Below, one piece after another: positions 6,078 through 12,300 of a DNA stretch of 13,813 nt. How positions within the stretch are numbered: the first letter of the stretch is position 1; every line of letters begins with the position of its first letter. Origin of the DNA: JAUPTX01 sp964550665 (GTDB lineage: Bacteria > Patescibacteriota > Minisyncoccia > Phycocordibacterales > CSBR16-119); assembly GCA_964550665.1 (NCBI GenBank), contig CAZJZW010000019.1:1-13813 (forward strand). Reading direction: 5' to 3'. The translations under genes were made by a program, and so were the position numbers. The notes beneath the pieces were generated by a model. It was given only the letters and a program-made list of their open reading frames with translations, was not told the origin of the DNA and did not search any database.

Positions 6078-6473
6078 ATGAACAAGAATTTAATTTTGTT
6101 AATAGCGGTTGTGATTTTAGGTAGTGCGTACTATTTTACAAAAGATAAAAAAGTAGAAAACGTAAAAGAAACACCAATAATAGGAAGTGGGCAAGTTGAC
6201 GGTAAATTAAAAGTTGCAAATTTTGAAGGTAAACTCGAAGAAGTTAATGTTGGATGTTTTGCTGACGGAGAATGTTATGTTGTTGTCGATGGAAAACATA
6301 TAACAGCTATCATGGGGTGGAGTCAAGAAACAGTCGGTAGCGTTCAAGGAGTTGAAGGGTTTGGTGACTTAGAAAGTCACATAGGAGAAGTGGTAGAGGT
6401 GTACGCACAAGATAAAGGCGATGGAACATATACTCTTTACGGAAGCGAAGGATTTTATATAAAGCTTAAATAA
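6078..6473 (+). CDS. Single-anchor exported protein, unknown domain
   Basis: 131 residues, not recognised. The N-terminal anchor (4-20) ends in YYFTKDKK, close to the YYFTTNKK of the 5151 protein, so the two share the same kind of anchor. The outer part (about 30-131) has alternating short hydrophobic strands and many Gly and Val residues, suggesting a small beta-barrel, possibly OB-like (inference). Two cysteines, GCFADGEC at 59-66, may pair. It is the last gene of the 5151 unit, 28 nt after the cupin, and is followed by a terminator. A TATAAA (6059-6064) upstream may be its own weak -10. Confidence 0.7.
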   Translation: MNKNLILLIAVVILGSAYYFTKDKKVENVKETPIIGSGQVDGKLKVANFEGKLEEVNVGCFADGECYVVVDGKHITAIMGWSQETVGSVQGVEGFGDLESHIGEVVEVYAQDKGDGTYTLYGSEGFYIKLK

Positions 6474-6483
6474 AATTAAGGTT

Positions 6484-6520
6484 AAAAAATATCTGTCTTT
6501 AAATCAGACAGATATTTTTT
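6484..6520. terminator. Terminator after the 5151-6473 unit
   Basis: A perfect 15-bp stem (6484-6498 with 6506-6520), a 7-nt loop, and a T-run in the 3' arm continuing to 6521. Confidence 0.85.
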
Positions 6521-6522
6521 TA

Positions 6523-6551
6523 TTGTCAAAAACTATTAAATAGAGTAGTAT
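6523..6551 (+). promoter_or_regulatory. Promoter of the purine nucleoside phosphorylase gene
   Basis: TTGTCA (6523-6528), a 17-nt spacer and TAGTAT (6546-6551). The leader is about 37 nt and contains ACACCAAACC; there is no Shine-Dalgarno. Confidence 0.6.
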
Positions 6552-6594
6552 TTTAATTTGTAACTGTTCATTTTAACACCAAACCATAATCACA

Positions 6595-7542
6595 ATGTCC
6601 ACGACAAACGTTCTCACCTTGGAGCATTTAGAGAAGTTTAATAAAGCGCTTCGCTGGATTTCTCACCCAAAAGAAGGGTTTGGAAAAAAAGCTCCACTTG
6701 TGGCTATTATCACTGGTTCCTCAGGACCTCGAGAACTTAAACGCTACTTTGACAAAGGAACTTACATAGAGCAAGAGCTATCCCAAGACCTGTTTACCTT
6801 ACCGAAATCAGAGGGCCATTTACCTCATATCTGTAAGGGAAAAATCAAAGGAGTTCCAGTCGTTTGGGTTCCTGGAAGAACTCATTTCAACGAACATGGT
6901 GATGTTCACGATACCGTTATGATGGCGCGACTACTTGCCATGTGGGGTTGCAGGAAGTTCATCATAACCAATCTTTCTGGCGCACTTTATGTATCAAGGC
7001 ATCCAATTGGTTCTGTGTGTGTACTGTCTGATCACATTCCTTTGGAAGGATGTAGCCCATTGATGGGCAACATCGAAATCCTGAAAGAAATGTCAGGTAG
7101 TTCCGTTCGTCACATTGGCATGGTTGAAACATACTCTAAAAAGATTGAAGAGAAAATCCTTGATCTTGAAGAGGCATCTTTAAATCTTGCAACAATAAAA
7201 CGCAAGAGAAGCCCATACCCATACCCACTTATTCGTTTTGATGTTGTGTACAAGATGAACTCTGGTCCACAATTTGAAACTGTGGCCCAAAAACAAGAAG
7301 CAATTAGGATTGGTGTTGCTCACTTGTTCGGGATGTCTACTGTTCCTGAGGTAGAGACCTTGGCACAAATGAAAACAAAGATGCCCGACATCGAGATCTG
7401 TGCATTATCAATGGTCTCGAACGAAGTTGCTGCAGCTTCACTTTCGCACGAACAAAACCTCAAGGCGATCAAAAAGGAAAGTCCGAAGTTCGCTCGATTG
7501 ATCGCTGATCTTGTTCCAAAGTTGGTTGCACAAAACGCATAA
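6595..7542 (+). CDS. Purine nucleoside phosphorylase (trimeric PNP/MTAP family)
   Basis: 315 residues. Splits purine nucleosides with phosphate into base and (deoxy)ribose-1-phosphate, in cytosolic purine salvage. Family marks are the phosphate-loop strand with TGSSG (40-44), VPGRTH (92-97; Arg95 and His97 phosphate site), TNLSGAL (125-131), the LSDHIPL...PLMG block (144-158), SGPQFETVA (223-231; Glu229 base site), GMSTVPE (246-252) and SMVSNEV (272-278). Asn276 takes the place of the Asn that selects 6-oxopurines in PNP, where MTAP has Asp, so a PNP is more likely. It is somewhat longer than usual, with an extra Lys/Arg/Pro-rich loop around 183-213. It is a single gene between its own promoter and terminator. 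Salvage would suit a cell lacking purine synthesis (inference). Confidence 0.88.
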   Translation: MSTTNVLTLEHLEKFNKALRWISHPKEGFGKKAPLVAIITGSSGPRELKRYFDKGTYIEQELSQDLFTLPKSEGHLPHICKGKIKGVPVVWVPGRTHFNEHGDVHDTVMMARLLAMWGCRKFIITNLSGALYVSRHPIGSVCVLSDHIPLEGCSPLMGNIEILKEMSGSSVRHIGMVETYSKKIEEKILDLEEASLNLATIKRKRSPYPYPLIRFDVVYKMNSGPQFETVAQKQEAIRIGVAHLFGMSTVPEVETLAQMKTKMPDIEICALSMVSNEVAAASLSHEQNLKAIKKESPKFARLIADLVPKLVAQNA

Positions 7543-7545
7543 TTC

Positions 7546-7586
7546 AAGTCCGAATCTGCCTAGGCAGATTCGGACTTTTCTTTTGA
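7546..7586 (+). terminator. Terminator after the PNP gene
   Basis: A perfect 15-bp stem (7546-7560 with 7563-7577), a TA loop, and TTTTCTTTT running into the next TTGACA. Confidence 0.88.
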
Positions 7587-7611
7587 CATTTGTTTGATTG
7601 TTTGGCAATAT
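7583..7611 (+). promoter_or_regulatory. Promoter of the zinc-ribbon gene
   Basis: TTGACA (7583-7588), a 17-nt spacer and CAATAT (7606-7611). The start near 7618 leaves a leader of about 21 nt. Confidence 0.6.
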
Positions 7612-7638
7612 CAAAATTGAATCAAAAACTGTACAAAC

Positions 7639-8283
7639 GTGGAAACAACAAAGGTAGTACTTACTGAAGCCGAGAAGTTTGCAGCTTTTCTGAAGCCTAT
7701 GATCGATAATGGCTTTCGTTTAGTTCCTAGAAGGGAAAAAACGGAATATCAAAAGGCCATAGATCTGACTCCTCCAGAAGGACGTCCCAAACGCCCCGGA
7801 CAGTTGCCCTTGATCTACACGCATATCACTGGTATGAAGGTTATTGTTTGGCCAACTTTTGCTCCAAGCATTCAAGACATTATCCCTGTGGGTGAAGCAA
7901 TGGGCTGGGTTCTGATTATCAGTGAAGCTGGGAAAGTCGAGTATTTCAATCCCGTCAAACGGGTTGGTATCTACTGGAATAGCTTGAAGGATTCAGCAAT
8001 TGCTTGTAAGCAAAGAGTGGAGCATCGACCACGTTGCAAGGAGTGCAAGAAATTCATGAACATTGCACGTCGTCATAACGTGTTAAAAGCCAGATTTTGG
8101 AGATGTGAAGAGCATCCCAAAGAAAGAGAGGGTTGGGATCACGGAGTCTCTCCCAAAAAGCTCGCAGTTCTGAAAATAAGAAGAAAGGCCAAAGCTCTGT
8201 ATAGAGCAAAAAGACGAAAGGCTGGAAAATCTACCGATCGAGCCATGCTCATAAGGAAGAAGTGGGAAAAGAAGGAAAGCTGA
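7639..8283 (+). CDS. Hypothetical zinc-ribbon protein with basic tail
   Basis: 214 residues from a GTG start; the start is set by the promoter, whose transcript begins only about 21 nt upstream. There is no Shine-Dalgarno. Residues 1-125 hold an unrecognised alpha/beta domain. Residues 131-161 look like a topoisomerase-type zinc ribbon: Cys133-x2-Cys136, then Met140, and W-R-C-E-E-H-P with Cys156 and His159, matching the CPxCG...M...F/WxC..P pattern of those modules with His as last ligand. The tail (172-214) is very rich in Lys and Arg. Together this suggests nucleic-acid or ribosome binding (inference). It is a single-gene unit that ends in TGA with a terminator 7 nt later, which shows TGA works as a stop here. 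Confidence 0.75.
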   Translation: METTKVVLTEAEKFAAFLKPMIDNGFRLVPRREKTEYQKAIDLTPPEGRPKRPGQLPLIYTHITGMKVIVWPTFAPSIQDIIPVGEAMGWVLIISEAGKVEYFNPVKRVGIYWNSLKDSAIACKQRVEHRPRCKECKKFMNIARRHNVLKARFWRCEEHPKEREGWDHGVSPKKLAVLKIRRKAKALYRAKRRKAGKSTDRAMLIRKKWEKKES

Positions 8284-8289
8284 TCTATG

Positions 8290-8322
8290 GACCTGCCGAC
8301 TTGTCGGCAGGTCTTTTCTTTT
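8290..8322 (+). terminator. Terminator after the zinc-ribbon gene
   Basis: A perfect 11-bp stem GACCTGCCGAC/GTCGGCAGGTC (8290-8300 with 8303-8313) followed by TTTTCTTTT. Its core resembles the palindrome at 144-163. Confidence 0.88.
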
Positions 8323-8323
8323 A

Positions 8324-8332
8324 TGTTAAAAT
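8324..8332 (+). promoter_or_regulatory. Extended -10 promoter of the 8339 gene, leaderless
   Basis: TGTTAAAAT (TAAAAT 8327-8332), 6 nt before the ATG and directly after the terminator T-run. No clear -35. Confidence 0.6.
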
Positions 8333-8338
8333 AAAAGT

Positions 8339-9082
8339 ATGTTTAAAGATATTTTATTAATGATTCTTATCGTTGGAATTGCTATTCTTATTTTTTCCGC
8401 GATAGATAAAAATACACCGGAAGAACCTATTATCTCTGATCAGATTCCAGAGCAAACTGTACCGAAAGGTATCGAACTTTGTTTCTATAAAGAAACTCCT
8501 ACTGTAAACGGAGAGTATTTTGATACCGCTTGGCTTCGAATAGATTTACAAGGACCGAAAGTAACAGGAGAATTTATAAATCTACCAGCGCAAACTGATA
8601 GTAACTTTGGAAAATTTGAGGGAACTGTCGGACCTGTTGTTCCTGAAATGATGGCTCGGATTGCCGATGTTTTATGGGATTCTGAGTCAGAAGGAATGAA
8701 AACAAAAAGAGAGCTCCGAATTATTTTCGGTGAAGGAACTGCGCGAGTGGGATTTGGAGATCTACAAGACAGAGGTGATGGAGTGTATGTTTATACAGAC
8801 AAAGAAAATATAGAGACTTGGCAGGAATTAACTGATGTTGATTGTGCTGACTTGGATGACAGAGAAATCGTCGCAAAATATATTCGAGAAAATATTGTTT
8901 CTCTTGTACCAGAAGAACCTGTTTTGGGCGGAACATTTTATGCACTAGGAATACGTCTTGACCCAAGGACAAAAACAGGGACGATGGAATATGAAGACGG
9001 GCACATCGCTGGGTCTGCAAGTTTTTCTTACACTCGAGAAGGAAACAATGTGTCCATAACCAATGTTCAAAAAGTAAATTAA
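8339..9082 (+). CDS. Two-domain single-anchor exported protein
   Basis: 247 residues. Anchor at about 4-21, then an acidic/Pro linker. Domain 1 (45-171) is a homologue of the 5151 outer domain: LCF with Cys48, T-G-E (76-78), L-P, D-S then G-K-F-E-G (87-95), E-G-M (118-120), V-G-F-G (137-140), D-G-V-Y-V-Y (147-152) and VDC with Cys169. Domain 2 (about 175-247) has VLGGTFY (195-201), G-T-M-E-Y-E-D-G-H (214-222) and alternating strands; I have seen this kind of module in Patescibacteria proteins but know no function for it. No lipobox. It starts a run with the 9175 gene and msrA, though 92 nt with a G+C-rich hairpin separate it from 9175. Confidence 0.75.
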   Translation: MFKDILLMILIVGIAILIFSAIDKNTPEEPIISDQIPEQTVPKGIELCFYKETPTVNGEYFDTAWLRIDLQGPKVTGEFINLPAQTDSNFGKFEGTVGPVVPEMMARIADVLWDSESEGMKTKRELRIIFGEGTARVGFGDLQDRGDGVYVYTDKENIETWQELTDVDCADLDDREIVAKYIRENIVSLVPEEPVLGGTFYALGIRLDPRTKTGTMEYEDGHIAGSASFSYTREGNNVSITNVQKVN

Positions 9083-9111
9083 TAAATATAAGAGCCCTCG
9101 CTTCGCTCGTC

Positions 9112-9143
9112 TCGTATATTTCCGTCATTCGGAGATCATACGA
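9112..9143. repeat. G+C-rich hairpin between 8339 and 9175 genes
   Basis: TCGTAT (9112-9117) pairs with ATACGA (9138-9143), and TTTCCG (9119-9124) with CGGAGA (9130-9135), around a 5-nt loop. It lies in a stretch (about 9092-9160) more G+C-rich than the flanking genes, with CTCGCTTCGCTCG just before it; the loop of the 53-138 hairpin contains a similar CTCGCTCTACGCTC. It has no T-run. It may be a small dispersed repeat or a processing site. Confidence 0.4.
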
Positions 9144-9174
9144 ACAAGCTCGTCGATACCCCTTATTAGGAAAT

Positions 9175-9690
9175 ATGAAAAAAATAATAATAATTTTAAT
9201 ACTCGCACTTCTGACATACTCTGGTATTTTTTGGTTTGTTTTAGATGACAAAATAGTAGTTTCAGAACCTACACCAGAAGTCATTGTTGAAGAAGTTGTA
9301 CCCGTGGTAGAAACGCCAGTAGAAAATAAACTTTGTTTCAGCCGAAGCCAAGTTGCAACAAAAGAAGCCCCATATGCTGTGGAAGAAAATGTTGAGATTG
9401 TTGTGAATGAAAATCTTGTATCTGGAACAAAAAGTGGCACGCAGGCTGGTCCTGATATGACAAATGGTTATGAGGGAACTTTATCTGGTGAAATCGTGGA
9501 TAATGTAATCGCTGTTATGTTTAGCTATACAGTTGAAGGATCAAATCAAAAAGAAAAAGAAGAATATATATTTGAAGATCAAAATCTTGTAAAACTCCGA
9601 TACACACTTAAAGATGACAAGGGAATACTTGTGCCTGATAAAACAGATGATCCAATAAAAATAACTTACACAAAAAGTGTTTGTAAATAA
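9175..9690 (+). CDS. Single-anchor exported protein, distant member of the cysteine-bracketed family
   Basis: 171 residues. Anchor at about 3-23, then a Val/Glu/Pro-rich spacer (27-50) that would hold the domain off the membrane. The outer domain starts with LCF (Cys54), like the LCF/VCF of the 8339 and 5151 proteins, and ends with SVC (Cys170). In the middle, N-G-Y-E-G (97-101) parallels their G-x-F-E-G, followed by a strand with an E-G (121-122) and an E-E-Y-I-F strand. Homology to those two is likely but weaker than between them. AGGA (9168-9171) lies only 3 nt from the ATG. msrA begins 2 nt after its stop, so the two are co-transcribed. Confidence 0.72.
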   Translation: MKKIIIILILALLTYSGIFWFVLDDKIVVSEPTPEVIVEEVVPVVETPVENKLCFSRSQVATKEAPYAVEENVEIVVNENLVSGTKSGTQAGPDMTNGYEGTLSGEIVDNVIAVMFSYTVEGSNQKEKEEYIFEDQNLVKLRYTLKDDKGILVPDKTDDPIKITYTKSVCK

Positions 9691-9692
9691 AT

Positions 9693-10178
9693 ATGATACA
9701 AAAAGCATACTTAGCTGGTGGATGTTTTTGGGGTCTTGAAGAACTTTTCCGAAAACTTCCTGGAGTAATAAACACAGAAACTGGATATACTGGTGGAGAA
9801 AACAATAATCCAACATATGAGAATCACGAAGGACACGCAGAAGCCTTGGAAGTGACCTACGATACAGAGAAGATCTCTTACAAACAGATCTTGGATTTTT
9901 TCTTTTGTATTCATAATCCAACAACCTTAAACCAACAAGGAAACGATAAAGGAACTTCTTATCGCTCTGCTGTTTTTTACCAAAATGAAGAAGAGAAAAA
10001 AGAAGCGATCGATTTTATAGAAATAGTTAACAAGTCTGGGAAATGGAAAAATTCTGTCGTGACAAGTCTCGAACCATTTAAATCTTTTTGGCCAGCAGAA
10101 AAGTACCATCAAGATTATTTGCAGAAAAACCCTGGAGGATACACCTGTCACGCTATTTATTTCACCACATATCTATAG
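9693..10178 (+). CDS. msrA: Peptide-methionine (S)-S-oxide reductase MsrA
   Basis: 161 residues. Reduces methionine-S-sulfoxide in proteins or free, in the cytosol, using thioredoxin-type electrons. The catalytic GGCFWG is at 9-14 with Cys11. Other MsrA marks are GYTGG (31-35), the YENHEGHAEALEV stretch (42-54), HNPTTLNQQGNDKGTSYRS (74-92), and FWPAEKYHQDYLQ (132-144). Cys152 near the end, in GGYTCH, may be the resolving cysteine. There is no signal peptide and no fused MsrB. It starts 2 nt after an exported-protein gene, an arrangement that ensures joint expression but need not mean a joint pathway. Confidence 0.96.
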   Translation: MIQKAYLAGGCFWGLEELFRKLPGVINTETGYTGGENNNPTYENHEGHAEALEVTYDTEKISYKQILDFFFCIHNPTTLNQQGNDKGTSYRSAVFYQNEEEKKEAIDFIEIVNKSGKWKNSVVTSLEPFKSFWPAEKYHQDYLQKNPGGYTCHAIYFTTYL

Positions 10179-10214
10179 TCGCAAGTTTCCACATGGGTTT
10201 TTAAATTAATAATA

Positions 10215-10220
10215 TAGAAT
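10215..10220 (+). promoter_or_regulatory. Probable -10 of the 10228 gene
   Basis: TAGAAT ends 7 nt before the ATG, the same geometry as the leaderless genes here, but without the upstream TG. No clear -35. Confidence 0.4.
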
Positions 10221-10227
10221 ATAGACT

Positions 10228-10692
10228 ATGAATAAATATATTGCTTTAATTTTGATAATAGGAATCGGAGTGTTTTTATATTTCAATAATAATAGACCAA
10301 ATAAAGAAATCCCGCAGAGCGAAACAGAAAGTGAAGTAGGAAATGAAACAGGAAGAGTGATGGCACCCGGAGAAGTTATTCTTGGGGTGGGGCAGACAGG
10401 AAATTTTTCAAATCTATCTCTGACTTTCAATGAATTTATTGCCGACTATCGATGCCCGATTGATGTACAATGTATTCAAGCTGGCGCTGTCGTAGCGAAC
10501 ATAACTTTAAAATCTGAAGAAGAAGAACTTACTCTTAACAAACCATCCGATGAAGTTCCTCTCGAATTTGCTGGCTATGAAATTTCAATTGTAAACACAA
10601 ATCCACCAGCAATGTCACAAAAAATTATTGATCCAAAAGATTATGTGGTAACATTTTTAGTAGAACCGATGGCTTCCGGAGGAAATATTTAA
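10228..10692 (+). CDS. Single-anchor exported protein with RCPxDVxC motif
   Basis: 154 residues. Anchor at about 4-19, then a Glu/Ser/Asn linker (22-45). The outer domain (about 50-147) is predicted beta-rich and has DYRCPIDVQCIQAG at 73-86, with Cys76 and Cys82. A similar (D/S)RCP..V.C..AG signature occurs in uncharacterised exported bacterial proteins, from memory; its function is not known to me. The two cysteines may form a short disulfide loop. There is no lipobox. It lies 49 nt after msrA without a clear terminator between, and 29 nt before the MliC-like gene, so it may be in either unit. Confidence 0.72.
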   Translation: MNKYIALILIIGIGVFLYFNNNRPNKEIPQSETESEVGNETGRVMAPGEVILGVGQTGNFSNLSLTFNEFIADYRCPIDVQCIQAGAVVANITLKSEEEELTLNKPSDEVPLEFAGYEISIVNTNPPAMSQKIIDPKDYVVTFLVEPMASGGNI

Positions 10693-10707
10693 AAAATTAT
10701 TATTAAT

Positions 10708-10713
10708 TATAAA
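10708..10713 (+). promoter_or_regulatory. Possible -10 of the MliC-like gene
   Basis: TATAAA with 8 nt to the ATG. The same TATAAAAATTT string precedes the 6078 gene. It is in very A/T-rich DNA, so chance is possible. Confidence 0.3.
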
Positions 10714-10721
10714 AATTTATT

Positions 10722-11105
10722 ATGAAAAATATTGTTTGGGTAATTTTAGGTATATTGGTTTTGGCAGTTATTCTTTTTGTTATGAAAAAAGATGACAGTC
10801 AAAGAGGAGAGGCGGGTCCACAAATGAGTAATCAAAATGAAGGAGAAGTCCCTGTAAAAATGGATAAAGTGTTTATTGATGAAACTGGTCAAGAATTAAA
10901 AGTTGAATCCACTCTTAAATCTGCAAAGCTAAGTTTTAGCGCTATTGGAAACGTAACTCTCAGTGGAAACCCTACTGCTTCAGGTGTGGAATATAAGAGC
11001 GCCGATGGTGAATTGGTTTTTTGGGATAGGGGGACATCAGGTACGCTATCTCAAAACGGAACAGTAATTTTCCAAGGAAGTCTACAGGAAAATAGCTCTA
11101 ACTGA
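10722..11105 (+). CDS. Single-anchor exported MliC-like domain protein (upstream half of split MliC-META gene)
   Basis: 127 residues to a TGA at 11103. Anchor at about 4-21, a polar linker (22-47), then an MliC-like domain (48-119). MliC proteins inhibit C-type lysozymes in the cell envelope. Marks seen are a G-Q-E-L-K-V strand (56-61), then P-T-A-S-G-V-E-Y (84-91), D-G-E-L-V-F-W (95-101), R-G-T-S-G-T-L (103-109), matching the family's SASG.RY...dg..fW.kG pattern. The usual disulfide cysteines are absent, so inhibitor activity is uncertain. The frame stays open past the TGA straight into a META domain with no other stop before 11475. In related bacteria these two domains occur in one protein (from memory), so this is probably a gene split by one stop codon, or one read through it. 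Confidence 0.72.
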   Translation: MKNIVWVILGILVLAVILFVMKKDDSQRGEAGPQMSNQNEGEVPVKMDKVFIDETGQELKVESTLKSAKLSFSAIGNVTLSGNPTASGVEYKSADGELVFWDRGTSGTLSQNGTVIFQGSLQENSSN

Positions 11106-11159
11106 AGTGAGGAAAATCTTTCTAATGATTCGAAAGGTGATTTAGTCGGAAATAAATGG

Positions 11160-11477
11160 ATGTGGGAAAAGACAGTTATGAATGACGGTAAAGTTGAAAC
11201 TCCTAAAAAGGCAAACATTTTTTCTTTAACTTTTACAAAAGACGGACAGGTTTCTGGAACAACAGACTGTAATAATTTCTCTGGATCATATGAAGTAAAG
11301 GCTGATGGAGGTATAACTTTTGGACCGTTTATGAGCACACTTATGTTCTGTGAGGGGTCGCAAGAGCCGATATTCGTGAATAAGGTTTCAGAAGCTAATC
11401 AAGTTTTCTTCACCGATTCTGGAAATCTAGTTTTACTTTTACCGTATGATTCTGGTTCAGTAATGTTTAAAAAATAA
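11160..11477 (+). CDS. META (HslJ-like) domain, downstream half of split MliC-META gene
   Basis: 105 residues from the first in-frame ATG after the TGA. The domain fits the META/HslJ family: F-T-K-D-G-Q-V-S-G-T-T-D-C-N-N-F-S-G-S-Y (22-41) and F-G-P-F-M-S-T-L-M-F-C (53-63), with the two typical cysteines, then L-V-L-L-L-P. The domain really begins earlier, at LVGNKW (11142-11159), which this ATG would cut off. Read from 11160 the product has no anchor or signal and would stay in the cytosol, unlike other META proteins. Read-through or a corrected TGA gives a 251-residue anchored protein. HslJ-type proteins are linked to envelope stress and novobiocin tolerance in E. coli; the role here is unknown. 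Confidence 0.7.
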   Translation: MWEKTVMNDGKVETPKKANIFSLTFTKDGQVSGTTDCNNFSGSYEVKADGGITFGPFMSTLMFCEGSQEPIFVNKVSEANQVFFTDSGNLVLLLPYDSGSVMFKK

Positions 11478-11491
11478 GAAAATAAAATCTC

Positions 11492-11521
11492 AATAAAAAC
11501 CCGTTTTAACGGGTTTTTATT
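11492..11521. terminator. Terminator after the MliC-META region
   Basis: A 12-bp perfect stem (11492-11503 with 11510-11521), extended by two A-T pairs inside, with a T-run in the 3' arm. It probably works in both directions. Confidence 0.85.
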
Positions 11522-11537
11522 ATATTCACATAAAAAC

Positions 11538-11565
11538 TTGACAATATTTTAATATTGATTAATAT
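11538..11565 (+). promoter_or_regulatory. Strong promoter of the 11612 gene
   Basis: TTGACA (11538-11543), a 16-nt spacer and TAATAT (11560-11565). The predicted start is near 11572. Confidence 0.7.
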
Positions 11566-11572
11566 AGCAACC

Positions 11573-11596
11573 CTGGGCTGGAATTCACCGGCTCAG
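11573..11596 (+). promoter_or_regulatory. 5'-end hairpin in the 11612 leader
   Basis: CTGGGCTGG (11573-11581) pairs fully with CCGGCTCAG (11588-11596), two pairs being G-U, around AATTCA. It would form the first bases of the mRNA, a position where hairpins protect against 5'-dependent decay. A binding site for a regulator is an alternative. Confidence 0.5.
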
Positions 11597-11611
11597 TAAA
11601 ACTCCCAATAC

Positions 11612-12265
11612 ATGCGGAAAGTAGTGAATTTCGGTATTCTGAAGGCAAGTGCTATGACGATGATCATCACCGCCAAGCACCTCTCGAACAACGCCATCAA
11701 GCAGATCCGTCGCGCGGAGAAGGCAGGCATCAAGATCCTTGTAACCCCTAGCCTGTTCAAGGCCCTGGAGAACCAAGGTTTCAAGATGACATCCTTCATG
11801 TCGATGGATGAAAGTGTGAAGACCGTCTTGTCCTACCCGAAGAGCGGTATCCCATCTTGGGTTACCTCAGCGATCGTTACGACCACTTCGGCGGATCGTG
11901 ACACTGTCGCAAGGGCGAGCAAGAAGGTGATCCACCTGGTCTTCACAGAGCTGGAAGAGGCTACCACAAGCGAAGTGGAAGGTGTCGTGACCTACAACAT
12001 CACTGATGTCCTCAACAAGGGTGTTGATGGTGGTCGTATCACGATGACCCACTCTTCGCAACTGGAAGAGGTTCTCGATATCTTCGAGACGAACAATTGG
12101 CAGATCACCGAAGATGCATACACTGCTTTGGCAACAAAGTACGGCGTGCGCACCTCGGAGGCGATCATTGCCTACCAAACGTCTGTGAAGGAGAACCTCG
12201 AGCAGTTCGTGCCGGAAGCGGATGCCGTAGTGGCCAAGTACCGCAAGAAGGGAGTAACTGCCTAA
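11612..12265 (+). CDS. Hypothetical protein, G+C-rich codon use
   Basis: 217 residues, not recognised. It is cytosolic in appearance, with no anchor and no cysteine. The N-terminal part alternates helices and short strands (RRAEKAGIKILVTPSLF, 33-49); the C-terminal half (about 146-214) looks helical. Base use differs sharply from neighbours: 31 of 60 bases at 11641-11700 are G or C, against 17 of 60 in the helicase gene at 4381-4440, with many C-ending codons. That may mean codon optimisation for high expression or acquisition from elsewhere. A strong promoter, 5' hairpin and good terminator favour high expression. The ATG at 11612 is the first in frame after the transcript start and has no Shine-Dalgarno; Met15 is an alternative start. 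A minus-strand ORF across the same bases is a shadow. Confidence 0.75.
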   Translation: MRKVVNFGILKASAMTMIITAKHLSNNAIKQIRRAEKAGIKILVTPSLFKALENQGFKMTSFMSMDESVKTVLSYPKSGIPSWVTSAIVTTTSADRDTVARASKKVIHLVFTELEEATTSEVEGVVTYNITDVLNKGVDGGRITMTHSSQLEEVLDIFETNNWQITEDAYTALATKYGVRTSEAIIAYQTSVKENLEQFVPEADAVVAKYRKKGVTA

Positions 12266-12300
12266 CAAGGGCAGGAAAGAAAGTCTCCATAGGGAGGCGG

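Noticed and set aside
8721..9440. 239-codon minus-strand ORF
   Set aside because: It crosses two plus-strand genes and the hairpin between them and has no recognisable domain; the plus genes have anchors, paralogy and start signals.
11103..11105. Selenocysteine codon
   Set aside because: The position is in a Ser/Asn-rich linker, not a redox site, and no SECIS-like hairpin is evident directly after it.
10722..11477. TGA read as glycine (genetic code 25)
   Set aside because: The zinc-ribbon gene ends in TGA 7 nt before a terminator hairpin, and reading on would run through that hairpin; no conserved gene here needs TGA as sense except this one position.
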